Shown: in pieces, positions 22,261-35,445 of the stretch
How the letters are laid out: every line of letters starts with the position of its first letter
Position numbering within the stretch: the first letter of the stretch is position 1
Notes under the pieces: generated by a model
Database searches by the model: none
What the model was told of the DNA's origin: nothing
Seen by the model: only the letters and a program-made list of their open reading frames with translations
Translations under genes and position numbers: made by a program
Assembly: GCF_000346465.2 (NCBI RefSeq)
Contig: NC_034009.1
Span: 17,525,077-17,589,076 of the forward strand
Length of the DNA: 64,000 nucleotides
Direction of reading: 5' to 3'
Origin: Prunus persica
Lineage: Eukaryota > Streptophyta > Magnoliopsida > Rosales > Rosaceae

Positions 22261-25065
22261 TATATATAAAGATTAGATTTAGATTTGGAATAATCGTGAT
22301 GTACTAGTTACGTATTCTCTGTTATTAACATGCGTGAGGGTCTCTCCTCCTCAACACCCCAACTTTCAACTTTGTTCTAAGTGGTTTTAACACTACCACC
22401 CTAATTTTAAGATATCTTCTAATTTCTATTCAATTCCAGAAAAAATCTGGCAGATTAGAGGGCTAGAAAGTGACATTTTGCCTCTTATTAATATTCTTTT
22501 CATAATTCTTTTAATGTATAATTCAATCGTTCATAACTCTAACGCAACCATATGTTTAGACTAGTATTAGTGTAGCACCTTATATAGGACAATAATATTG
22601 AACTCGTCAAAATTTGCAAGAGTCTTATTGCTCAAGTGGTTAAGGACATTTCTAGCACTCGAGATCCTAAATAAATAAATAAAATTTAAAAAAACTCATA
22701 GAATTTATTTGTCAAATAAATACATTATAAAGTGAATTTAGATTTGAATAAACAACAGTGCGAGGTAATAAGTGGCTTCATCTCCTCATCTGTCACTCCG
22801 GTTCACTAATGTGAACTAAGAATTATTCCTCCACATTATTCTGTTTTATTTTCTCTCAAGCTACAAACTAGTTGTCTTTGGTGCATTTCAATTTCATGCC
22901 TGTGCAAATTTAATAACGCTACGGGCACCATCTTGTTTACCAACTTTTTAATACGAACACATGTGGCACATGCTGCCATCTTATTTGTTTTAATTACATA
23001 TTGTGTTCCAAAAAAAGAACTTCATCCAGCAAAAATAAAAAATAATAATAAAGAGGAAAGAAAATGCCACAATTATTTAAGATTTAGAGTTAAACCCTTT
23101 GTGATTTAGCATCAAACCTTCTTTCTTCCCCTCTAAAAGGATGGAGGGGATGACTTAAGGCTAAATCTAAAATCGTTTTGTTTTTTTTTCTTTTTTAATT
23201 TTGATAGGTGCAATTTTTTTTTTGAAACAAAATATGTAATGGCAGATGACATGAGCATTGCGCGCAACCACACTAAGGGCTACTGTGGGCTATAGCCTAG
23301 TGTGGTTTTTGAAAGGAAAAAAAAAATCAAACCTATATATTTAACTTGTTTTAAATATTTGCCCAGTATAAATTAACTTATTAAAGTCCAAAAAAGTCCA
23401 ATTTTTCATGAATTTTGCTACAGCCAAGCAATAAAATAGGTTCACTTTTCAACTATATTGTTTAACATATTTTTATTTTGATAATATGTCTGTTCTTCAG
23501 TTGCATTTAATATGTTTGCTTTATGATAAAATTTATTGGGAATTAGTCAATTGAGCTATGAATTAACCTGGTTTATATGATTTAATGTTTATTTTTATTT
23601 CTAGAAAGATAGAAACTATAAGTACCCAAAAAAAAAAATCATTATATTTTAAGCTAATAACTTTAGCTAGCCCCACTGGTTGAAAAATTTATGGTTCCGC
23701 CCTTGAACATAAGTTATCATGTCATGTGCCACATGTGTTGGTATTAAAAAATTTGTAAACAAGTTGGAAATTTACTTCATATGTATTTTATAGATGGATG
23801 CTAAAATAGAAGTCCAAAAAATGATGTTGTTTTTTATACAAGCACGAGATTAACGCTTAAAAATCAGCATAGAACCTAGAGAGATTCTCATGTAAAGATG
23901 AAGAAAGTAAGCATGTATAAACATGGATCTTTGAAGCCATTGAATTACCAAGATTATGAAGCTCCAAAAACAATAACATTTTCCAAATCCAACTCTACAC
24001 AATATTCATGCTTATAGGTGAATTTATTTCTGAAAATGTAGATTCGTTTTAAACAAATTTAAATTTGTATCTTAAGTGTGCCGACTCAATCTACATCTAA
24101 CTAATATTACCTAGCAGAAAAAATCCAAACAGAGGACCCGAATCAATAGACAATAGTTTCATATATAATTAGGAATTCAGGTCAATAATGCAAACCTGAG
24201 CTTAAGATAGGGCAGCCTTGATACACACATTAGTTCTCTAATAATATATTTCTCTTTTTCAAAGGCTTTCTCACCAAACTACCAGTAAAGCTGAGCTGGT
24301 GGCTTGGAATTGCAGGATTTTGTGGCAAGTGGGAATGGATTAGAATAAAACATAATGATTGATTTAGCTGACAAATAATATCTAGATTAATAGTATAATA
24401 TTAGCCATTATTAAAGTGTAGAATATACGATTAAGATTGAGATGCATTCAAGCCAAGACAAATTGACGATGGCTTTTGAACATGGAATGTAGATAGGCAA
24501 CGGCATTATTCCATGAATACCGGATCACAGAGACCCAGTCCAGTTAGAAACCTAGAGAGGACAAAGGATTTTGGACACGAAATGTTGACAAATCAATCCG
24601 AAAGCAATAGCCAAGCTCCACCCACTTTCATATAATCATTATGTGTTAAGGAGATATGTATTGTTAATTGGGAGGATGCATTATTTCTCTTTTCTAGAGA
24701 ATGTTTTTTCGAATAGAAGTCATCTACTCCCTCTTTGTTTTATTTTATGACTAGAAATAGAGAAAAGTGAGATAATTATTTGTGTGCGTTAACTGTTGAT
24801 AACTTTTATATAATAAATTTCTATACGACTTTTATCACAAAAAGTCTTTGAAATTTACAAAACTATCATCTATAGTGTTTTTATTTTGTATTCTTTTTGG
24901 CATAAAGTCCCCAACGAATAACACATGTCCAAAAATCCTTACACTCAAGGGAGGAGAATCCTAGACTGAGACGTGTTCTTTTTTCAATGCACAGTTATTT
25001 GAAGAAGTCAAATCCAAGCGCAAATCAGAAGGACAAGTACATCCCAAAACTATATGGCTCAATAA
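22261..25065. other. No gene seen; AT-rich, old transposon traces
   Basis: A possible degraded hAT-type element lies at about 23260-23707, where GGGCTATAGCC near the left and GGTTCCGCCC near the right resemble the inner left zone and the right end of the element at 60366. Its left terminus is not found. The rest is unclassified. Confidence 0.4.
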
Positions 25066-25611
25066 TGTTGAAGAATACATGAGTCTCACATCGAAACTTC
25101 ACAAAATAGAAAGTCTTATATAATAAATGGTTCCACTCTTAATAACATCGAGACCTTTTGTATAAAACCCCATACCTATTAAGCAGGTAGTTAAGTTTGG
25201 GACAATATCAATATTGCTAGTGATGGGTCAATGATCCGTCCCTCTGAAATCTTAACATGGTATACTGGCCCGATTAAACCCAAATCAAACAAAAAACCCC
25301 CAAATTGAACCAAAATCAAATAAACCCCAAATTTTATTTTATTTTTTTTAAAAAGATGACCAATGTGGAATTGATTGCACTTGTGGTCCACTAAAAAGTG
25401 ATTCCACGTGAAAAGGAGTGTTGAAAAATACATGAGTCCCATATCGGAAACTTAACAAAATAGAAAGTGCCATATAATAAATGGTTCCACTCCTAATAAC
25501 ATTAATGTCTTTTGTATAAAACCTCACACTTGCTAAACTGGTGGTTAAATTGGGAACAATATTGATATTGTTAATGGTGGGCTAATCGTCCGTCCCTCTA
25601 AAATTTTAATA
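25066..25611 (+). mobile_element. TRIM (miniature LTR retrotransposon), 546 bp
   Basis: Two direct repeats, 25066-25257 and 25419-25611 (192 and 193 bp), both start TGTTGAA and share the block TATATAATAAATGGTTCCAC. Target duplication AATAA is found at 25061-25065 and 25612-25616. The internal part is only 161 bp; it starts TGGTATACTGG, close to the usual initiator-Met tRNA primer site (TGGTATCAGAG), and ends with the purine tract GAAAAGGAG just before the second LTR. There is no coding sequence, as expected for a TRIM. The LTRs differ at many positions, so the insertion is not recent. The 83-codon minus-strand frame over it is not a gene. Confidence 0.85.
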
Positions 25612-27080
25612 AATAATAATATACGTAATTTGTATTTTGTAAAATATTGACAAATGACATACGAAAAATTTAAAGGCGCCATTTAATAAACCCTTATTCT
25701 CCTTTAATTTTTCCTCCTAAAATGATTGTGTTGCTAGACATAGGTTGATCAATCAAAAATGCCTCTTGAGCTCCTTGAAATCCAAAGAAGCGATGCACTC
25801 CAACCTCTCTCCCTATGAAAATCAGCCACCTGAAGGGCCTCCACAAGCACAAGTATGCCTCCATCTTCCCCTTGCAGAGCTTCCAAGGGATGGTCACCTA
25901 ACATTTGGTACATCAAATCTCAACCCCGAAAATATCTTCTTCACCACAATATATGAATAGCCTAAGCATTTCGTGGAATTGTTGTTGACTAGATGACTCT
26001 GCAAAAACCACACCATGCAATGCAATGAAGCAGCCGATCTTTATCATCCAAAGTATAAGTTGGCCCTCCCCGTCAATGACTTTTAAAGATTTATGGTCAC
26101 TCGAGGTCCTCTGGAGAAGTGTTCGAGCCTCTAGAAAATCTTCGAGTAATGTCGAACCCCCTTTAGAAGCTCTGAGTGGTTAAAATTCTAAAAGTAAAAA
26201 AATAAGTTAAAAGTCTTTAACATGTCCAAAATTGGGACACTTTTCACAATTTCCCAATAATAACAGGTTTAGAGAATGATTCTTGTGATTAAAAGGCATT
26301 TGAAATAGGATATAACAAGGTGATTAACAAGTGAGTGCTAGACAAATTGAAATCAAATGTGAGCGCTTGCACTGGCATTTAGTGGAAGGAAACAAATTTT
26401 GATTCCTTGAAATAAAATATTGCTACTGTTGGCGGCCTTGCACCTAGTTGAGAGATTTATTGATTTCAACCATAAGGACGCATAGGCATGCGACAAACAT
26501 TGGTTCAAACTGCAAGAAGTTTGCGGGGTGATTTTGAAGGTTGATCCAGATGAACAAACCAGCAAAACTTGAAATTGACCTTTCCTTGCTTCCCTTTTAC
26601 CTTTTCAATTGGTTTGAACCCTAAACCAACCCAATTCTCCTAAATTGACCAGTCCAATTCAATTCAATTTCAACCAATTTCATGGACAATGTCTAAATCC
26701 AAATGGTTGCTATCTTGGCGGCATAAAGTGTTGAAGAACAAACTGTCAAAAAATAATCGATCAAACTGTATCAAAAGTTTGTTGGAATTGTTACATGAAG
26801 CAAATTATGTTTCCCATGTTTGTTTTTGGTGTCTAATAGATTGGTATTCTTGGCTTACTTAATCGTTTTTTGTTGCGCTTAATTATTGCAATAGTCCTTA
26901 AATTATACCCCGAATTACATTTTTGTCCTTCATCTTCTGTAATTGTTGTAATGGTCCCTAAACGATACCCCGAGTTATATTTTCATCCCGAATCTCCAAA
27001 AATAGCTACAACCATCCTCCAATTAGATCTCAAGTTGCACCACATGTACTTTCAGTCAATTATGTTTGTTTTTCCTTCAA
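25612..27080. other. No gene seen
   Basis: AT-rich spacer. Near 26885-27050 three loosely similar blocks of the form 'ATGGTCCCTAAACGATACCCC' type follow one another, which looks like the end of an old DNA transposon. No frame has recognisable content. Confidence 0.4.
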
Positions 27081-27094
27081 AAATTTTATGTCAA

Positions 27095-27205
27095 TCCTTT
27101 TTGTTTTTTCGTCAAAATTGAGAGGGGACATTACATGGATACTAGACCTTTCTTGGGGGAACATTTGCTCCAAACCACTACACTAATGGGTCCTTTGCTA
27201 CAAGC
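27095..27205 (-). mobile_element. SINE copy, same family as 54497
   Basis: On the minus strand it reads AGTGTAGTGGTTTGGAGCAA, then a shortened middle, GGTCTAGTATCCATG and CCCCTCTCAATTTTG, matching the SINE copies at 54497 and 60287 but with a degraded B-box region. Confidence 0.55.
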
Positions 27206-28470
27206 TTTAAATTTAAAAAGAAAAGAAAAAAGCAATGTATACTAATCTACTACAGCTTGATTATTGCTTTGCCGTGGGTAACAAGCAAAGGATGCAAATT
27301 ATTTTGAGAAAAATGAGGTGAAAAGACAACGCCAATACAAACCATAAGCAACAGCATAACACACAGAATTATTGACATATTATTATAGCATCCTCAATAG
27401 TAGGTCATCTCATCTCAACAAGTTGAGTTGAGAGAGCATCAGAAACAAAACCTAGGAGGAGAAAAAAAAAAACAAAAACAAAAAAAGAAGAAAAAAGAAT
27501 GTTAATGGAAAGCCTTAACTTCCTCCTCGCCCACAACTAAAATGTAGTTGTACTGTGCCATCTGCGCTAGTCGTACCTGCAATGACACGAACAAGAACAC
27601 TAGCGGTAAACAAACACAAGGCTGGCTTAGATGATAGACAAGCGAGCCCTCTTCTTCATGACATTAGCGCACACAAAGATCCCGAGAAAGTAGTTGGACT
27701 AATATGGTCAGATGTGTATCGACCTTATTTTTATGTTTATCCATCAATATGTCTTCCCATTACTTAATCCCTTGCAGTTTGATTACTTGTAAGAAGAAAT
27801 TTGCTTCAACATTAACAAACGCAATGGTATCAAGTTATATATCAAAACTTGCTTTGTAGCCTGTGGTGTGAGGAAGAAGATGAGGCTTCGATGTTGTACG
27901 GCTAAAGCCCTCTAAAATTTCGCTTGAAACGTGTCATTTCTATTATATCACAATTTTTTCACTTGAAAGTACAGCATGAAGATTTTCTTAAGTATTTGAC
28001 TTGAAGGGTTCTTTTATAAAATGCCATGTTATAATCGGCCTTTGGAATTTATTATTATCCTTGAAACATTTGTTACTATAATGGAAAAGCTTATTGGATA
28101 CTTGTGTTCGTTTTTCTTCCGTATTTAGGGAGCTTCACATATAGCCAAGAACTATGTTATAGTGGTTGTTTATAATACTGAGGCTATAAATGGGGATTGA
28201 TATAAGTTTCTATTTTATTTTTTTCTTTTTCCTTTTCTTCTCACTCGTACTCTGTTCATTTGGTTTTTATCTCGTTTAGCTAATTTCAAATCTAAATAGT
28301 TACCATATGAAGTTGGTCATGGTTCAGATAGATCCTAGAGATTATAGTCAAAATGGTTATTGTCGGAGATACCATAGACAAGAACTTGTACATTATCCGG
28401 TTCTTCTACTTGAGGGGGCAAAGAAAACGTCCAACTAAGGTTTGTTAACTCTAGTCCTCTCTTGCTAATA
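27206..28470. other. No gene seen
   Basis: Short frames only (for example 27555-27767), without recognised motifs. Unclassified spacer at the 3' side of the inositol transporter. Confidence 0.4.
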
Positions 28471-28474
28471 CTTA

Positions 28475-28612
28475 ATATATATATATTTTTTCAATACAAG
28501 AGATAGTCTAAATTACTCTAAATCAATCTAACCTACGGAGAGGAGGATTCAAACTTGGGTGCAAGAGGACGGACTCATTGCTCTGGCCAAATGGCCTAAC
28601 AGCGTCTACTGC
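28475..28612 (-). mobile_element. SINE-like copy
   Basis: On the minus strand it contains the B-box-like AAGTTTGAATCCTCC and the 3' motif TTTAGACTATCTCTTG followed by an A/T-rich tail. It shares the 3' motif with the plus-strand copy at 11160-11328. Confidence 0.45.
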
Positions 28613-28873
28613 TAATGGCTAATCTTAGTTTATTAGGATCAGTGGTCGATAATTCCAGAGACTAGTTTTTAGAATAAACTTCCTAAAATGACATCCTGCC
28701 AATCCAGAAATTCTCATGGGGCACAATGGACCAGACTTACTAGTCAAAAGCTGATCTTCAAGCAAGTACTGAGAATATGTGAGGATATATATACATATTG
28801 AAACAAAATGCAAGTTCGTCTTCTACAGCAAGCACAGCTAGCAGTTCTATCAGAATATGCAAAACTGTAACAC

Positions 28874-31800
28874 CTATGACTCATCTCCCTGCTCAAGAAG
28901 GCTCTGTGTGTTAGAACCACTGCTGCCCCAAGCCCTCTCCTTCCAAATCCTCTCCACTTCCTCGAATGTCAAGCCCTTTGTCTCGGGTAGGAACAGAATC
29001 ACAAAGACAAATGCAATGACAGCCACAACCGCAATGATCAAGAAAGTTGCACCAGTTCCAATAGATTCTGCAACTGAAAGGAATGTCTGGGCCACAATCA
29101 AATTCGATATCCAATTCACAGTAGCTGACATTCCCCCACATATCCCTCTATATGCTTCAGGATATATCTCCGAGTTCACGGTCCATGGCACAGGTCCCAT
29201 CCCGGGTGCAAAGAAACCAATGTACAGGGCTAAACCTATAACTGCAAGCCACCCATAAAATACACTTGTAGAACCCGATGATTGAACAAAAAAAGCAGCC
29301 GAGAGGATGAGAAGTGACACAATAACACCACTTAAGCTCGAGAGGGCCAGCTTCCTCCGGCCAAAATGGTCAATGAGATAAATGCCAAGAACTGTCCCAG
29401 CAGCATTCATGGCAGCCACTATAAGGGACAGTAAAAGAGCTAACTGGTTGGACTGAAAGCCAGCCATCTGCACAATTGTTGGGCTATAGTACATGACTGT
29501 GTTGATACCAGTGAATTGCTGAAATGCCTGAACAAGAACAAATTGTCAACACATGAGATCAAGCACTTTAAAGCAAATTAAGCGAATGGAATTCCTGATT
29601 TTTTTACATCAATAATACAAAAAAGAAGATTCAGTGAGACTAGAGGTAAAGAAAGTTCAGAAAATAAGAAGAAAAGAATTGAACTTCTTGAACTAGAACT
29701 GCAATTGGAACCTGTGCAGTTTTATATCACACAATGAAAGAACCTAAGCCTTTAGAAATGCCATGAGCAAAGAAAAAAGCAACTGCAGGAGTCATAATTT
29801 TCAAAGGTAACTTTCCACATAAATAATTAGTGGAAATCATGGAAATGCTCACTTCTTCTGAAGTACTATGAAGTATGAACGACAATTAGTTGCAACCTGT
29901 GACAGAACCCTAACAAGACTGAAACAAAAGAAATAGTTCACATACATCTTTAAATGCAATGGAAATCTACCAAGTTGAAGTAGCAACACATAGTGAAATT
30001 AGTGTTCCATGGCATTCTAGAAACAAGAATGAAATCCTAGTTTGGTAACATGAGTATTTCAAATAAACACCTCATCCTACCTGAAGTCCGGCCCCAGCCA
30101 GAAAAGCAAGTCTGATTTCTTTTACTTTGAAAACATTCCAGTAGCTAACATCCTTCTTCTTATGGTGCTCTTCCTCTGCTTGAGAAGCGAGGTAATCTAT
30201 TTCGTCCTCTAAGCGAGACAAATTATAAATTTTGGACATCACAGCAATGGCTGTTTCTTTATCATCCTGCAAATTAGGATAAAAAATTTAAATTGATTAT
30301 GCATGAAGAAAGAAACTGCTGGAGATGGAGGAGAGGATAGAGTAGAGCATAAAAACTGCTTTAGCTTTATAGTTATGCAAATTCCATCCTCCTGCCTGAC
30401 AGCTTCATAACAAGTTGTCCAGTTGACTTTGTCACATTATATACACTTTCATATTACTATCCACAGTTTTTTCTCAACCTTTTCTTCATCATCAGTCTTA
30501 ATTTAAATTATACTGCGTATGTGCGTGTGGGAGAGCATGTGCAGGTCTGGTTTTATGAAGACACGTTATGTCTTTATATCTTGGAGGCGCATAATTCCAT
30601 CTAATTTGTAACTATGTGTAAGTTGTTGAAATGGCAAGGCATGTGATGCCCACCTATGTCGTTTTGTGAATACAGGCTTATGATGTCATAAGGTTTGTAG
30701 GAACATAACCCGAAGTTTTTAAAGTAGGCAATAACATTTCTAGTTATTCTTCAAATAGAGTATTAACATCCAAAGATTTCAAAGTTTTAGTTCAAAGTTT
30801 AAGGCAAATCAACCCTCTACCTATTTGAGCTGGAGTGTTTGAGGCTATTGAAGATGTTGATGATTATCTTGAAAGAAATTCAAGGCTTGATGGCATGGCA
30901 AAATCATTCACGGCGGCATAACCACAAATCTAATTTACTTTGTGTTTCTTTTTTTATACTTTTAAGCTCTTTTATATTTTTAATTTCTTAATGTTATTCA
31001 TGAGGTATGTAACAAGTTGGGCATGATCATCAATGCTCCAGCTTGAGAGCGAGTGTTCAAGAAAGAAGTGATACTGTAATCATGGATACTAAAATTGGTT
31101 ACCTAGTTTGTTTAGGGTGTTATCTAGTTTTGTGATTAAATGATTTGGTTTTGATTATGATTGATGTATCGCATTCTCTCCATTCTTTCTCAACCCATGG
31201 AGTGATAAGTTACCTTCATAAAAAGCCATCGAGGAGACTCTGGTAGACAGAGCATGAGAGAGAACTGAATGACAGCTGGAACACCTGATACTCCAAGCAT
31301 CCATCGCCATGTCCCAGGGACCTGCATTGGCACAACGGTGTTAATATGGAATAAGAGAAAGTGAGATCTATCATGCCACAGAAAGTTACACAAATTAAAC
31401 TAACCCATGCACCAATGCCAAAAACACTAAGTAAACATATGAAATATGATATCAACACTTTAGAAGGCAGTGATCAAACTCCCAAGTAGATTGCATATAA
31501 AACATTAATGTCATTCAGTTTATCAAGCAAACATTTAAAATATACAATATTTCAGAACTACTCATATTTATGTTACTTGTACTGGGTAATATCTTGAAAC
31601 TATACATGCAACACAATACTAAGCAAAAGAAAAAGCATGTGAAGAACTAGATATTGTCCTCCAACAAATTTCTAGCCTTATACTTGAAATCTGTATTTAA
31701 TGACTTGTTTCTTCACCTTCAAAGCTCCAACAAGGATTCATTTTCTTTTCTTTGAAAGTGGATTCTTCTTTTGTTTCTGAAGAAGAAAAGTAAAAGCACG

Positions 31801-34497
31801 AAAAGAAGAATCCATCTTTTTCTTATTTCCAGACACAGTAAAGTGGAATAATAACATTAATAAAACTTCTAACTCTAACATGACAACGTAAACTGTTGCT
31901 AATAACTTTAAGTGAAGAAAAATAAGCTATTCTTCCTTGATCAGATACACTACACTAAGTACTAGCATGCTTTCAACAATCAAAGCACCATGCATTATCT
32001 AACTTAGACAGGAAAGAACAGAAGAGATTCCTTCAGTAATGTCTTTCAGCCCCAAACTCTTATCCTGATGCTGCCCCTTCAAAACTGCAAAAGTGGAACC
32101 TTTCTCCTGCAATAACTTTTGCATAAAAGACAAGTACAATAAACCCAGCAGCTTATTATTTTAAAAAATCAGTTTGAATTTCTACTGGGGCAAATGGTTC
32201 AAATAAAAGATATATACGAAACAATAATGGCAGAGATTCATACCCTCAATATCTCATGATCAATTATCAGATAATCTTTCAAGTACATCTTCACTGTCCT
32301 GTCATTCAGTAATTTTAATGGGGAAAAATCTCATTTTCCATTTCAGATTCGATGAAAACCAAGATCCTACTTTGACCAAGTGAAAATGAGACCAACATAT
32401 ATAACACCCAACCATTCACATAATATGCTCAAATTCACATAACGGTCAATTTCTTTAATTAGCTATTTGTTTCCTCTCTTTTTTATGGAAAGAACATCTT
32501 AGTTGTCTAACCTCTTGCAGAATCGGGCAGGTTGACTAATTTATGTAAGAAACATCCACAATTACGATAAGCACACAAAAAAGAAGAAGTTTCTCTTCTG
32601 AATTTGAGCAATTTGATAAGCATTACAAAACCTCAATCCCGGTGAATAAATCATGAAGTGGTAAAATAAAAGAAACAAAATAGCCTTATTAAACACAGCC
32701 AATTGGTAGCCACAGCTCCCCAAAATGTTGTAACTAAAAGCCAAAAACACTTCGCAGAAAGACTATTCCAATATAATACTAGAATAACAAAAACAAACTA
32801 TTGGTTCCAAGGGAAATAAGGTTTCTTTGAGGAAAGTATAAACACGTTATTCAATAAGTACTGGAAGATGATGAAAGGAAAACAAATGGCCAAGTAAGAT
32901 AATTCTAACCTCTGTAAAACCGAGATTAACAAGGTAGGAAAGAAACTGGCCACCAGTTATCATAAGAACATTCGTGCTCACTAGTCCTCCCCTTATTTCT
33001 GATGGGGATGCCTCTGCGATGTAAACAGGAGCAGTGACAGATGCCACACCCACACCGAGGCCGACCAGAAGTCGCCCCAATATAAGAACATATGGATCTG
33101 GAGCAGCAGCCATGACAATCGCCCCAAGAGTAAATATAATATCAGCAAGAAGAGTAGCCTTCTTACGTCCATAAGCATCATTAATCCAACCCCCTGCAGC
33201 TGCCCCAATTATAGCACCAACAATGGCCATGCTGACAATTGTTTCCTGCCAACTTAAATACTCAGAGTGATTCAAAGAAGAAAAGGCATGAATGTTTACA
33301 TTTTTTTCTTTTTGCAGCTATAAAGAACTTAACAAACAAAATCAGGTAAAGCTCATTCTCTTCCTCTACTCGGATCCCCTCTCAACCATATGTTAGGGAA
33401 AAAGAAATGGTCCTATTTCCCTGTACTCTTCTCACTCTTGACAAAAATCAGAACCATGTGATATCTCCACTCCAAGAGAAAGCTTTACCATAAAAATTAA
33501 ATGCTTGTACCTGAAGGAAACTACTGTCTTTCACAGCCTCAAAATCATCTTTGATATACAGAAGTGCCCCCGATATCACACCTGCAATCAATATCACCAA
33601 TGTGAAAACATATTCAGAGAAAAAGAAAAAGAAAAAGGAAGTGAGAGCTGTATAACTAAAGAGAAGTAGGGCGGCCACTAAACCATGTTGATATCAAGTT
33701 CATACGTAGTATATTCTCAGAAAGAAGGTAACAGGGCCTACTAAGGAAATGCAGAATACAGAATATAAACCTTGAGAGTCCACAGATTCAAAATCAGGGT
33801 TAATTGCATTCTGCATCCATAAAATATAGGTAAAATTTCAATTTGGTGCTTGACTTGCAAAGCATTATGGAAGTCAAATATTAACAAGCACAAATGTTAT
33901 GATCTTAGTTACATTTGGCATAAGTTTTAGTGCAGATGTTGATTCTTAACACACACAGAAAAAAAGATAGGACAAAATTGCCCAATCATAATGGAGGGAA
34001 AGTAAGATTACTTCTTAAACAATGCTTGTTAAATGTGAACTTAAAGAAAAGAAGAAATGCCACACAACAGAAATTTGATTAATCCTTGAGCTTATTCAAT
34101 AACTTAGTACTCAAACAACAGCAACAGAAAAACAAAATTAAAACAAAAAACAGCAACAGAAACCATAACTATGGCACCGTGATCAAACCCAAATTTTTCT
34201 CCTGTTACTAATTATACGTACAGGGTAAGTTTAAATACAAGTATATACGTACAGGGCATGTATAAATACGAGTATACACATAGAGAGACATGTATGTATA
34301 TATCTATGAGAGTTTGTATCAGGACTATAAGAGTAAGAATTGGCTGCAGTAGTACCTGTGTCGTAGCCAAAGAGAAGCCCACCAATCCCAGCAACTACAG
34401 TCAAACGGAGAATGTAAGGATTCTTGAAATAGAACATTTTCCTCTCTGGATGCAAATCCAAGTACCCTGAGCTCCCTGGCATCGAATCGAGCGTCAT
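28874..34497 (-). CDS. INT1: Inositol transporter 1 (tonoplast H+/myo-inositol symporter)
   Basis: Six coding exons on minus: 34497-34356, 33581-33511, 33245-32910, 31321-31214, 30266-30081, 29527-28874; all introns are GT-AG and phases close to a 498-residue protein (Arabidopsis INT1 is about 509). It is a major facilitator sugar-porter family member: TM1 with [10 protein letters not shown], the [13 protein letters not shown] loop, [44 protein letters not shown] and the terminal [12 protein letters not shown]. The family exports myo-inositol from the vacuole with protons. The C-terminus SLLEQGDES has an LLE of the kind reported to direct INT1 to the tonoplast (from memory). The 5' leader may contain a 99-bp intron (donor near 34614, acceptor near 34516). 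Introns 3 and 4 are large (1588 and 947 bp). Confidence 0.93.
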
Positions 34498-35284
34498 CCT
34501 CTCTCTTCCTCTGAGCTACCAAGCCTCAGGAGCAGAGAACCAAACACAATTTCGAAAATACAGAAGAGAAATTCAAGCAAAAAAATCGAGAATTTCAACT
34601 TCCTCTGAACTTACCAACCGAAAAAATTACGGGGTTGTGATTTTCCTATGCTGATTTTTACACGAAACCCCTACAATTTAATCGAGTGCGGAAGCTAAAA
34701 TAGGGGCAAGAAGAGCTCCGTTTTAAACAATGGAGGTATGATTTTTTACTCAGATCAAGCTTCTCCTTGTTTATGAGACGATTCGAAAATCTGATCCTCC
34801 AGTTCTGAATTGCAAAGTTCGCAAGATTTTCCCGAGAAAATGGAGAAAGATTTTCCGAGAAAATGTAGGTGGTGATGTCTTGGCGTTCCAATTTTGGTCC
34901 GCCAAGTAAGAAATTTTAAAGACTGAGATGCCAAATTTGGAAACGGAAAATTTTGACGACAGAGTTTTTTTCTATTACGGAGCTGTTGTGCATCAACAAA
35001 AAAACAAACTTGTAACAAGATAGCAGTGTCTTTCTATCCGACTAATAACACCAAGTGTCATTGCGTTATTGTTCGAAAATAATAAAACAGTGTTATCTCC
35101 GTTGTATGAAATTTCTTATGCTTCACAGACCAATCAAATGCGAGCTTTTAGTGGGATTTATTTATTTTAGTATGAGTTTTTGCTTCTTTTTTTTTTTCCA
35201 ATAGGAATTTTAGTATGACTTCGGGAAATTTCTTTACATGCACTAGATTTATGAATTATTGGTTAGGTGACCATAAAATAAGAC

Positions 35285-35445
35285 TTTATTTTTATTTTTT
35301 ATATAAGATATTTTCTATTGAGAGGGACAATAATATATTAAACTCATACACACTAAATGGATGCTATGACTCAAACTCATAACCTTACCTGAAGAATCAA
35401 TTGCTCCAAACCACTACACTTGTAGGCCTTTTGTAATAAGGTATG
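35285..35445 (-). mobile_element. SINE copy, same family as 54497
   Basis: On the minus strand: AAGTGTAGTGGTTTGGAGCA, a B-box remnant GAGTTTGAGTCATAGCATCC, TGTATGAGTTTAATATATTA and CCTCTCAATAGAAAATA, then an A-rich tail. It aligns along its whole length with the copy at 54497. Edges are approximate. Confidence 0.65.

Noticed and set aside
32562..32750. Minus-strand frame inside INT1
   Set aside because: Lies in intron 3, which is spliced out by good donor and acceptor sites.
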